A stretch of 64,000 bases of DNA from JAEUWI01 sp942492815 (lineage in GTDB: Bacteria > Hydrogenedentota > Hydrogenedentia > Hydrogenedentales > JAEUWI01), in the NCBI GenBank assembly GCA_942492815.1, contig OW818658.1, positions 1,364,001-1,428,000 on the forward strand. Reading direction: 5' to 3'. The translations under genes and the position numbers were made by a program. Positions 53,617 through 61,795 of the stretch are shown here, one piece after another; positions within the stretch are counted from its first letter, which is position 1; each line of letters starts with the position of its first letter. Under the pieces are notes generated by a model that saw only the letters and a program-made list of their open reading frames with translations, was not told the DNA's origin and did not search any database.

Positions 53617-54966
53617 TTATACCGTCTCAGGAATGACCCACGGCGTCCGGTAATTCGCCCGCAACAGCCGGTTCGCCTCGTCGTTGCCGATGAAGCTTTC
53701 CTTCTCGCCATCCCACAACAGCTTCTGGTTGCCCAGTCGGTTCGAAAGATTGGCCAGGTGGCACAGGTTCATGGAGAGGTGACCATCAGCCACCTCCGCA
53801 TTTGGGGCTTTCCGATCGCGGATGCACTGGAAGAAATTCTCAAAGTGAATCGGGGTCATCTCGTCCCACTTGTACTCCGAAAGCTCCGAGGCCACGGGAT
53901 GGGTAGAGCGCGACTTTTCGTCGCCCTCGTAGACCTCCCAGCCGCCACCATGGCGACCGAAATACATGAGGCCCTGGGTGCCGAGGATCTCGATCTTCGT
54001 CGCGCAGAATTCCCAGTCCGGAAACTTGCTCTTGTCGGGCAGCAGCACGATGCGGTGGTTGTAGGGACACCAGAAGCCGCCCTCAATCATCATTGTGACC
54101 TTGTCGAACTCCAGCGTGGAAAACTGGGTGTCGGGCTGTTCGCGGCCGTCGTTGTAGCGGTATACCCCGCCCGCGCTGAACGCGCTGTTGGGCGCTTTCT
54201 TGCCGATCAGTAGCCGCGCCAGATCGACCTGATGGATCAGGTCGCCCGTCAGTTCGCCGTTATAGAAATCCCAGTAGTTCTGGAACCAGCGCCCCGACCG
54301 GTACGGCATCATGGGGGAGGGGCCGCACCAGAGGTCATAATCGATCCCGTCGGGCACGGGCTCTTCCGGAGGCAGTGCATTCGGGCCGCCCGCCTGCATG
54401 AGGTAGACCCGCGCCAGCATCACATCGCCCAGTTTCCCGCTCTGGATATACTGAAGCGCCGATTGGAGGTAGGGGGCGCTGCGGGTCTGCATACCCACCT
54501 GCACGATGCGCTCATACTTTCGGGCCGCCGCGATCATCTGCTGGCCGTCCCAAATGCTCATGGACTGGGGCTTCTCGACATAGACATCCTTGCCGGCCTG
54601 GCAGGCCATGATGGTGGCCAGGGCGTGCCAGCGATCCGATGTGGCCACGACAATCGCGTCCACCTCGGGATCTTCGAGCATCTTGCGAAAGTCCTGCACG
54701 AAGGTCGGCCGGTACTCGTGTCCCTCCATGACGATCTCAGTCGCCGGACCCGCGCAGCGCGTGTCGGCGTCGCAGATGTACTTGATGTGAACATTCGAAC
54801 TTAAGACGAGGCTGGTCAGCAGGGAACGTCCGCGCCCGCCGAGGCCCATGACCCCCACCACGACCTTGTCCTGCGCCGCGGTCGATCGCGCGACGCTCAG
54901 GGAGGCCAGCGTGGCCGCCGCTCCCAGTGACCCTTTGATGAAGCTTCTTCGTTTCAACGTGCTCAT
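53617..54966 (-). CDS. Tat-exported Gfo/Idh/MocA oxidoreductase 2
   Basis: This 449-residue protein has a Tat signal (KRRSFIKGSL), Rossmann motif VVGVMGLGGRGRS, EKPQSMSIWDG and the usual C-terminal sheet. It is a relative of the convergent gene at 52187 but clearly distinct (for example EEPVPDGIDYDLWCGP in a loop). Substrate unknown. The start at 54966 follows GAAAGGG. Confidence 0.93.
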   Translation of the reverse strand: MSTLKRRSFIKGSLGAAATLASLSVARSTAAQDKVVVGVMGLGGRGRSLLTSLVLSSNVHIKYICDADTRCAGPATEIVMEGHEYRPTFVQDFRKMLEDPEVDAIVVATSDRWHALATIMACQAGKDVYVEKPQSMSIWDGQQMIAAARKYERIVQVGMQTRSAPYLQSALQYIQSGKLGDVMLARVYLMQAGGPNALPPEEPVPDGIDYDLWCGPSPMMPYRSGRWFQNYWDFYNGELTGDLIHQVDLARLLIGKKAPNSAFSAGGVYRYNDGREQPDTQFSTLEFDKVTMMIEGGFWCPYNHRIVLLPDKSKFPDWEFCATKIEILGTQGLMYFGRHGGGWEVYEGDEKSRSTHPVASELSEYKWDEMTPIHFENFFQCIRDRKAPNAEVADGHLSMNLCHLANLSNRLGNQKLLWDGEKESFIGNDEANRLLRANYRTPWVIPETV

Positions 54967-55023
54967 AGTGTCGCCCTTTCGAGGTTTCCGCAGCGGCGCG
55001 GATTCTGGGCCGCGCCGTGATAG

Positions 55024-56157
55024 TCAAGGCATGGGGGAGGGTACAAAGACGCCCCGAAATCCCATGGTGCCGCCTTCCTTCAGGGGAAGGGTGGTCGCGC
55101 CGGATACGCCGTCGCAGCCTTCGGGGAGGTCGAGCCAGGATCCGCCGCGCACGACCCGGTAGCCATCAAGGCCCGTGTGGAACGGCGTGGTGTACCAGTT
55201 CAGGGTCCATTCGTTGACGTTCCCCGCCATGTCATGGACGCCGTAGGGGCCAGTGTACGCCGCGAAGCTGCCCACCGGGGCCGTGCTGGGAAAGCCATCG
55301 CCATCGCCGTCGTAATTGCAGCGCTGCAGGCCCCCGTCATTCGGGAGCTCGTCGCCCCAGGGATAGCGCCGCTGCACATTCGGATTCGGCTCCTGTTTCA
55401 GATCGTCGCCATCGAGGAAATTGCCCCCGCGATAGGCCTTCTCCCACTCGGCTTCATCGGGAAGGCGCAGGCCGCACCATTGGAGAAAGCCCATGGCGTC
55501 ATACCAGGACACATAGGACACGGGATGGAGCTCCCGACCCGGTGCGGAGGCGTAGAGGCCGTCCGCGCCGCGCAGGATTCCGCAGCGCTCCAGATTTTCC
55601 ATCTTGGGGTTGTAGCCCGTGCCGCCGATGCCCGCCTCGTTCAGATAATCCACATACATGCCGACGGTCGTTTCCAGGCGTGCGATGTGGTAGGTGGGCA
55701 GCGAGGATTTCTGGGGATTCTTGCCGGACTGATCGCGGCCCTGACCGGCGAGGCTCTTCATCGCGAACTCACCGCCCGGCACCCGGGCCATGGCGATGGC
55801 GCGCACGCGGAACTCCGCAGTGCCGAAGGTGGGAAAGTCGCGCTCCGACGTGCCCCACCAGATAACCTTTTTCGCACCGGGCGCTTCGATGATGCCCGCG
55901 CCGTTGCCTTGGAGGTGCTCGGGGGAGAGCAGGCGCCAGGGAGCATCCGGCGCGATCCGGTAGTGAATGAACACGTAGGCCGGGGTCTTTTCGGAGAGGC
56001 CGGGATCGTTGATCGCATAATCGATGATGACTCGGGGCCCCGCCAGTTCGGTGGGCTCCTCCCAGGCATTGGTGCCTTCCAGGTTCATCCACTGGGCGTT
56101 GCAGTGGAGAGTGAGGCCGGCCGCAAGGGCCATCGCAAGCATGGAAGCACGTAACAT
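55024..56157 (-). CDS. Exported SUMF1/FGE-fold protein
   Basis: This 377-residue protein has a signal peptide (about 1-22), a beta-sandwich N-domain (PRVIIDYAINDPGLS, AYVFIHYRIAPDAPW) and a C-terminal SUMF1 domain with VSYVSWYDAMGFLQWCG, LRLPDEAEWEKAYRGG, MAGNVNEWTLNWY and RGGSWLDLPEG. It is more likely a binding or structural paralogue than a formylglycine-generating enzyme, because no sulfatase is next to it. The ATG at 56157 follows GGGGA. The open frame reaches 56322. Confidence 0.86.
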   Translation of the reverse strand: MLRASMLAMALAAGLTLHCNAQWMNLEGTNAWEEPTELAGPRVIIDYAINDPGLSEKTPAYVFIHYRIAPDAPWRLLSPEHLQGNGAGIIEAPGAKKVIWWGTSERDFPTFGTAEFRVRAIAMARVPGGEFAMKSLAGQGRDQSGKNPQKSSLPTYHIARLETTVGMYVDYLNEAGIGGTGYNPKMENLERCGILRGADGLYASAPGRELHPVSYVSWYDAMGFLQWCGLRLPDEAEWEKAYRGGNFLDGDDLKQEPNPNVQRRYPWGDELPNDGGLQRCNYDGDGDGFPSTAPVGSFAAYTGPYGVHDMAGNVNEWTLNWYTTPFHTGLDGYRVVRGGSWLDLPEGCDGVSGATTLPLKEGGTMGFRGVFVPSPMP

Positions 56158-56556
56158 CGCAGGATCCCCGAGTTCGATCAATTGCGTTGGTGAACGGGGT
56201 GAGTATACACCCCTTCGATAAAATGGTGAAGCAAAAACGATACCCGAAAGCGAAGCGCGGCGAAGCCATTTCAACACGCGGCGTGTTGCCCTTGGAAACC
56301 CGGTGAGATGTGATGCTCCCAAGGTGGCACGGTAAATGCAACAACGTATTCAAGTTCCCGGCAGTTGGGGAGCACCCTCGGCATCGGCCGCTCCTGATTA
56401 ACAGCCCCTTGGGGCGGGAATGGCCTGAAGTTGGGTGTCGAGCATCATTCGGTGCGCATTCGTCCGCCCGATAAGTTGTAACAGTTGAGCAAATGTGTAT
56501 TGAACACATCTGGTCCCGCAGGTTGACGGTTTGGCGACAATGGAGGGTTTTCGGTC
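56158..56556. promoter_or_regulatory. Divergent control region with two palindromic operator candidates
   Basis: This 399-bp gap between the SUMF1-type gene (minus) and the TIM-barrel gene (plus) holds two clean palindromes: CAACACGC-G-GCGTGTTG at 56272-56288 and ATGTGT-ATTGA-ACACAT at 56493-56509. They are reasonable operator candidates for LacI/GntR/DeoR-type sugar regulators (inference). No regulator gene is adjacent. Confidence 0.45.
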
Positions 56557-57381
56557 ATGATCGGAATTGGAATAAACCTCGAGTTCGTGCGGCACGCCGA
56601 TAAGTCCTTCGAGTGGGCGGTGGAGAAAGCCGCAAGCCTCGGCTACGAGTATGTCGAGCCCATGGTTCACTGGGGGCGGGAATTGCTCAGCGAGGCGGGG
56701 TACTTTCACAGCGTCTCCATGCTGGACGATCCCTACCGAATCAAGCGTGCCTGCGAGCGAGCGGGGGTGCGCCTATCCGGCCTCTCAACCCACACGCCAC
56801 TGTGCAAGCCGGAGATCAGCACGGAGTACCTCAAGCAAGCCATTCGTTTTGCCGCGGAGTGCGGTGCGCCCGTGGTCAATACCGATGAGGGCCCCAAGCC
56901 CTCCTGGACCACGGTCGAGGAAGATCACGTCCTCATGCGCTACGTGCTTCAGGAAGCGGCCGCCGTTGCCAAGTCCCGAGGAATCCTTATCGGTATCGAG
57001 CCCCACCAGCAGTACAGTAAGACGCCCGAGGGGCTGGACCGCATCTGGGCGCTTGTGGATTCACCCGTCATCGGCATCAACTTCGACACGGGAAACAGCT
57101 ACCTCTCAGGCGAGGATCCCATCGACTGGCTGAACCGGGTGCTTGACCGCCTCGTCCATCTCCATGCAAAGGACATCTCGGTGGAACAGTCCCACTCCGA
57201 GCGCGGGCGGGTTACCGGAACGCCGGTGGGCTGCGCCTGCGGCGACGGTGTCATCGACTGGGCCGAAGTCATTGAAACCTGCAACAAGGCCCCCCGTGAC
57301 ATCGTGCTCTCCGTGGAATGCGGGACGGTGGAACAGGCTGCCCGGAGTATCTCTCACTTGCAGCGACTGTTGAAAGGGTAA
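56557..57381 (+). CDS. Sugar phosphate isomerase/epimerase-like TIM barrel
   Basis: This 274-residue protein matches the xylose-isomerase-like/AP-endonuclease-2 barrel: GINLEFVRHAD, LGYEYVEPMVHWG, GIEPHQQYSKTPEG and NFDTGNSYLSGEDP hold the Glu, His and Asp metal ligands. Members epimerise or isomerise keto-sugars. Context with Gfo/Idh/MocA genes makes a 3-keto-sugar or similar substrate plausible (inference). The start follows GGAGG. The protein has no signal peptide and acts in the cytoplasm. Confidence 0.88.
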   Translation: MIGIGINLEFVRHADKSFEWAVEKAASLGYEYVEPMVHWGRELLSEAGYFHSVSMLDDPYRIKRACERAGVRLSGLSTHTPLCKPEISTEYLKQAIRFAAECGAPVVNTDEGPKPSWTTVEEDHVLMRYVLQEAAAVAKSRGILIGIEPHQQYSKTPEGLDRIWALVDSPVIGINFDTGNSYLSGEDPIDWLNRVLDRLVHLHAKDISVEQSHSERGRVTGTPVGCACGDGVIDWAEVIETCNKAPRDIVLSVECGTVEQAARSISHLQRLLKG

Positions 57382-57499
57382 GTTTGCCCGGCCCGCGATA
57401 CGGCGCCGGACCGCAGTGCCAGCCCGCGTTTCGCCAGGAACGGGGTTGACTTGGAAAAGCCGAATTTACTGGAAACCTGGTAGTTCTTAGGATTCCACC

Positions 57500-58591
57500 A
57501 TGAATCGCAGCACCGCAACATTGCAATCGACCCATCACAACTGGGATGGGTTCTGGAAGTTTTTGACGCACGATGCGGCCTTGACGCGGGCCCGTCTCTC
57601 CCGAGATGAAATGGCCCCCTCCCGATGTCGTAAGGGTGCGCGCCGAAGCCACCGCGTGATTACGGTCTTTCTCGCCGTCGTACTCGCGCTGCCCATGCTC
57701 GTGTCGCCCACGCACCCCATCGCGGTCTATGGCTTTCTGGCCCACCGATACACCGGCCTGCTCTTCGGCGAGCGGTCCGACCCAAACCCGCAGGCGCTCG
57801 CAAACTATCTCACCTCGGCATCCCAATTGAGCCGTTATCGTGCGGAGATGTGCGCCGATATGCTGGACGAGAGCGGCGGACACATCTTCACCATTCTTCG
57901 ATCGCCGGACGGGATTTATCATCAGGCCGCCCTGCGCACCTGGAACACCTTTCTCGCGGATTCCCTTCCCGATTCATTCATGCCCCTCCTTGACTACAAA
58001 GAAGTGCCCTTTCTGGGCGACGAAGTGGCCCTCTGGCTTCGGGGAGAGACCATCGTGGCGACCGGGCACTACCACCCCTTTGGCGGCGGGCCTTCTGAGG
58101 GCGACGGTCTGGCACGGCGCTTCTCTACGACCACCGAAGTCGTGGTTTCCAACGGTTTGATCCCATTCATCTACGTGGATGGACAACTGATTTCCTATGG
58201 TGAGGCGGACCCCTTGAACTGGGATGTTTTTCGGAGCGTTCGCATGATGGAGAAATGTCTGACCATGGCGTTGAGTGAAGTGCCCGTGAGCGCGGGAAAA
58301 CTCACCGACGGGCTGCATGCCTTCCTCGCCTATCTGCGCGAAAGTCGTCAGGTGGATCTGACGGACCGGCGGGAGGTGGCCCGCGAAGTGATGGGTCTGT
58401 GCGGGGAATTCAGGAAGGACTACGCGCCCGTGTTTGCCGCCGGCTTTTCAGCGAGGCTCTATCCAGACGATCTGGATCGGGGCACGATGCTGGCCAATCT
58501 GTCCGCAACCGAAATGTGGGCGCTCAGCGTCAAATCATTTCAAGTCGCATCCGCTGGACGCGGCGGGCGCCGCACCGAGGCCACGCAATGA
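57500..58591 (+). CDS. Hypothetical protein with one N-terminal membrane helix
   Basis: This 363-residue protein has a hydrophobic segment near residues 53-70 (VITVFLAVVLALPMLV). A mixed globular region with PIAVYGFLAHRYTGLLFG follows. No family is recognised. It starts at 57500 (TAGGATTCCACC before ATG) and is followed 52 bp later by the ThuA-PmoA gene on the same strand. Confidence 0.65.
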   Translation: MNRSTATLQSTHHNWDGFWKFLTHDAALTRARLSRDEMAPSRCRKGARRSHRVITVFLAVVLALPMLVSPTHPIAVYGFLAHRYTGLLFGERSDPNPQALANYLTSASQLSRYRAEMCADMLDESGGHIFTILRSPDGIYHQAALRTWNTFLADSLPDSFMPLLDYKEVPFLGDEVALWLRGETIVATGHYHPFGGGPSEGDGLARRFSTTTEVVVSNGLIPFIYVDGQLISYGEADPLNWDVFRSVRMMEKCLTMALSEVPVSAGKLTDGLHAFLAYLRESRQVDLTDRREVAREVMGLCGEFRKDYAPVFAAGFSARLYPDDLDRGTMLANLSATEMWALSVKSFQVASAGRGGRRTEATQ

Positions 58592-58643
58592 ATCACAGGT
58601 CACGCAATGGGTTGATTCATACCAGCGTGGAGGAGGAAATCGC

Positions 58644-60293
58644 ATGAGAGCCACCAGCAGAAGCGCGACAGCGATTATCGCCCTGGCGATAGGGCTCCTG
58701 TCCCAGTCCAGCGTGCCGGAGCCGATCCAGATATTGCTCCTGAGCGGGCAGAACAACCACGCCTGGCAGGAGACGACGCCAAAGCTTTGCGAGATTCTGG
58801 AGGAGGGGGGAGCGGCCAGGGTCGTGGTGCTGGAACAACCCGAGACCATGACGGCGGAGGCCCTCGCAGGATTTGACGTGCTCCTCAGCAACTGGAACAA
58901 CTGGGGCGAATCCCCGGCCAGGGAATGGCCCGATGCCGCGCGGAGCGCGCTGATTGAGTTTGTCGCCGGGGGTAAGGGCTTCGTCTCCGTCCACGCCGGG
59001 TCTTCCTCTTTCTACGATTGGGCGGACTACCAGAAGCTCGCCATTACCGCGTGGGACCTTGAAAATACGGGGCACGGGAAGCAGCATCACTTCACGGTGC
59101 GCCAAGCGGGCGCGGCGCACCCCATTACCGATGGTATGGCGGACTTCACTACCTTCGACGAACTCTGGCACAAGGTTCCCGTTCCCCCGGAGGCGCAGGT
59201 GCTCGCCACGGCCTGGTCCGACCCGGAGTTTCGCGGCACGGGCAAGGAGGAGCCGATTCTCTTCAGTCGCGACTTCGGCAAGGGCCGCAGCGTGAACTTC
59301 CTTCTCGGTCACCACGTTCGCGCCATGAGCCATCCGGCCTATGCCGCGCTGCTCCGGCGCGCGGTGGCCTGGGCCGCGACGGGCACCCTTGCGCCATCGC
59401 CGCGGGTGCTCGAATGGACACAGTCCGATCAGCTTCTCGCCTTGAAGCTGAACGGTGCCACCCTCTGGCAGTTGAATTTCGGGAAGGACGCCCGGAAGCC
59501 GTACTTTCACCCCCTGGCCCTGGCCGATGGCCCGGCCCTGACCTGGGAGGCCCCGCCGGATCACCCCTGGCACCACGCGCTGTGGTTCTCCTGGAAGTTC
59601 ATCAATGGCGTGAATTTCTGGGAGGAGAACCGGGAGACCGGACAGCCCGACGGCAAGACGCTCTGGGATGCGCCCGTCATTGAGACACAGGCCGATGGCT
59701 CTGCCGTTGTCCAATTCAACCTGCGCTACGAAATCGAGCCGGGCAAGCCTGTGCTGGAAGAATCTCGGAATCTACACCTTTCTCCGCCGGACTGGCTGGG
59801 AACCTGCACCATCGACTGGGATGCGACCTTTAAGGCCCTGGGCGCCGACGTGGTGCTGGACCGCACGCCGATCGAAGGTGAAACGGAGGGAAAGTCCTGG
59901 GGCGGCTACGCGGGACTCTCCATGCGCTTCAGCCCGATGAGCGGCGCGGAAGTAAACACGGAAGCCGGCCCCGTGGCCCTGGATGCGCCCCAGGCGAATC
60001 TCGATGCCAGCGCCCTGGACTTCAGCGGCATGTTTGATGGCCACCCCATGGGCCTTGCGATGCTGCTGCGCGAGGGAAACGACGCCCCGTCGTCACCGTG
60101 GTATGTCATCGCGCAGCCGGACAACAACTTTCACTATTTCAGCCCCGCCCTGCTCTATCGCGCGCCCCGCACCCTTAAGGCGGGGGAGGCGCTTGCCCTT
60201 CACTACCGCATTGTCGTCCATCCCGGCGTGTGGAACAGCCACCGGCTGCTCCAGGAAGTGGCCGCCATGAACGCAGAAAAACCGAAACAATAA
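58644..60293 (+). CDS. Exported ThuA plus PmoA-like (DUF6807) protein
   Basis: This 549-residue protein has a signal peptide, a ThuA/trehalose-utilisation-type domain (about 28-230; ILLLSGQNNHAWQETTPKL, DVLLSNWNNWGE, GKGFVSVHAGSSSF) and a C-terminal PmoA-family DUF6807 domain (about 255-540; PYFHPLALADGPALTWEAPP, DHPWHHALWFSW). It is found in glycan- and sugar-oxidation loci of this kind, but the reaction is unknown. The ATG at 58644 follows AGGAGG. It is followed 21 bp later by a Gfo/Idh/MocA gene. Confidence 0.9.
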   Translation: MRATSRSATAIIALAIGLLSQSSVPEPIQILLLSGQNNHAWQETTPKLCEILEEGGAARVVVLEQPETMTAEALAGFDVLLSNWNNWGESPAREWPDAARSALIEFVAGGKGFVSVHAGSSSFYDWADYQKLAITAWDLENTGHGKQHHFTVRQAGAAHPITDGMADFTTFDELWHKVPVPPEAQVLATAWSDPEFRGTGKEEPILFSRDFGKGRSVNFLLGHHVRAMSHPAYAALLRRAVAWAATGTLAPSPRVLEWTQSDQLLALKLNGATLWQLNFGKDARKPYFHPLALADGPALTWEAPPDHPWHHALWFSWKFINGVNFWEENRETGQPDGKTLWDAPVIETQADGSAVVQFNLRYEIEPGKPVLEESRNLHLSPPDWLGTCTIDWDATFKALGADVVLDRTPIEGETEGKSWGGYAGLSMRFSPMSGAEVNTEAGPVALDAPQANLDASALDFSGMFDGHPMGLAMLLREGNDAPSSPWYVIAQPDNNFHYFSPALLYRAPRTLKAGEALALHYRIVVHPGVWNSHRLLQEVAAMNAEKPKQ

Positions 60294-60314
60294 CTGGTCC
60301 CCGGGAGTTACAAA

Positions 60315-61670
60315 ATGAAAACGCACCCGTCTACACGCAGGGATTTCTTGAAATGGTCGTCGGCCGCGCTGGCGGCGCCCCTGCTTCTTCCCGCGCGCGC
60401 CTGGGGCAAAGATGCGCCCAGCAATCGCGTCAACATCGCCCTCATCGGCGCGGGCGGGCGCGGAAGTGGCTTGCTCAATGACGCGGTGCACCGACCGGAG
60501 GCCCAGTTTCTCGCCGTGAGCGATTGCTACACGGATCGGCGGGAATCCACTCGGGACAAGCTCAACACGTTCTACAAAGGGAAAATGGTCGAGGCCTACG
60601 CCGACTTTCGAGAGGTGCTCTTGCGCGACGATATCGACGCCGTGATCATCGCCACGCCTGATCACTGGCATGTGCCCATCGCCATCGCTGCCGCCCGCGC
60701 GGGCAAGGCGATCTATGTGGAGAAGCCCTTGGGCGTGAGCATGGAATGGGCCTGGGAATTGCGCCGCGTCGCGGCGGAGCACAAGAGCGTCATCCAATAT
60801 GGCACCCAGCAGCGCTCCGCGCCCCAGTTCCGCCAGGCCTGCGAACTCGTCCGCAATGGCTACATCGGCGAGGTTACCCGCGTGGATGCGTGGTGCGCCG
60901 ATATCTCCAGCCAGTATACAGCCTTCAGCGTGCCCCAGTACGGCAGCACGGAGCCCGCGCCCGTTCCAGAGGGCTTTGACTTTGACCGCTGGACCGGTCC
61001 CTCGCCCGAGCGAACCTACACCGTTGATCGCTGCACCTGCTACGGCACCTACCATCTCTACGACTATGCCCTCGGCTTCATCGCGGGCTGGGGCGCCCAC
61101 CCCCTCGATATCGTCCAGTGGGGACTGGGAACGGACCACACGAGCCCCGTCCAGTACAGCGGCACCGGAAGCCTCCCCACGCAGGGCCTCTACGACACCA
61201 TCGAGTCTTGGGACACGGAATGCGTCTACGAAAGCGGCGTGAAGCTGCGCTTCATGGGACACCGCGTAGCGGAGCCCGTCGTTTCGGCCTATCGCCCCTG
61301 GAAGGACCACGGCACGACCTTCTTCGGAAGCGAGGGCTGGGTCAGCGTCGATCGCGGCGGCATCCTGGCCAGCAACCCCGACATCCTGAAGATCACATTC
61401 AAGGAGGGTGACCTGCGGCTGAAGGAGACCAGCAGCCATATGGGCGATCTCCTGCACTGCGCAAAGACCGGTGAGGCGCCCGTGAGCCCCCTCGAAGCCG
61501 CCATCCGTTCCGACACCATCAGCCACCTGTGCGATATCGCCATCCGGCTCAAGCGCCCGCTGCGCTGGAACCCGGAAAAGGAGCAGATCCTTGACGACAC
61601 CGAAGCCACCGCGCTGCTCAGCAGACCCGTCCGCGCGCCATGGGATCTCCACAAGGACATGGTGAGCTGA
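60315..61670 (+). CDS. Tat-exported Gfo/Idh/MocA oxidoreductase 3
   Basis: This 451-residue protein has a Tat signal (TRRDFLKWSSAAL), a Rossmann motif (IALIGAGGRGSG), IYVEKPLGVSMEW (Glu-Lys-Pro) and a C-terminal sheet domain. It is probably co-expressed with the ThuA-PmoA gene and acts on a sugar or glycoside in the periplasm. It starts after GGGAG. Confidence 0.93.
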   Translation: MKTHPSTRRDFLKWSSAALAAPLLLPARAWGKDAPSNRVNIALIGAGGRGSGLLNDAVHRPEAQFLAVSDCYTDRRESTRDKLNTFYKGKMVEAYADFREVLLRDDIDAVIIATPDHWHVPIAIAAARAGKAIYVEKPLGVSMEWAWELRRVAAEHKSVIQYGTQQRSAPQFRQACELVRNGYIGEVTRVDAWCADISSQYTAFSVPQYGSTEPAPVPEGFDFDRWTGPSPERTYTVDRCTCYGTYHLYDYALGFIAGWGAHPLDIVQWGLGTDHTSPVQYSGTGSLPTQGLYDTIESWDTECVYESGVKLRFMGHRVAEPVVSAYRPWKDHGTTFFGSEGWVSVDRGGILASNPDILKITFKEGDLRLKETSSHMGDLLHCAKTGEAPVSPLEAAIRSDTISHLCDIAIRLKRPLRWNPEKEQILDDTEATALLSRPVRAPWDLHKDMVS

Positions 61671-61795
61671 CGCAAGCGAAGATAGCTGAGCCCCTTTAAA
61701 CGAACGTGCTCTCGACCTCGCCCATCCGGTTGCATTATGCCGCCAGCGTGTTCCAAGATCCCGGACCGTAATTCGACCGTAATCGTGAGGAGAGC

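Noticed and set aside
55024..56157. Formylglycine-generating enzyme for a nearby sulfatase
   Set aside because: No sulfatase gene is found in the window, so a SUMF1-fold paralogue is more cautious.
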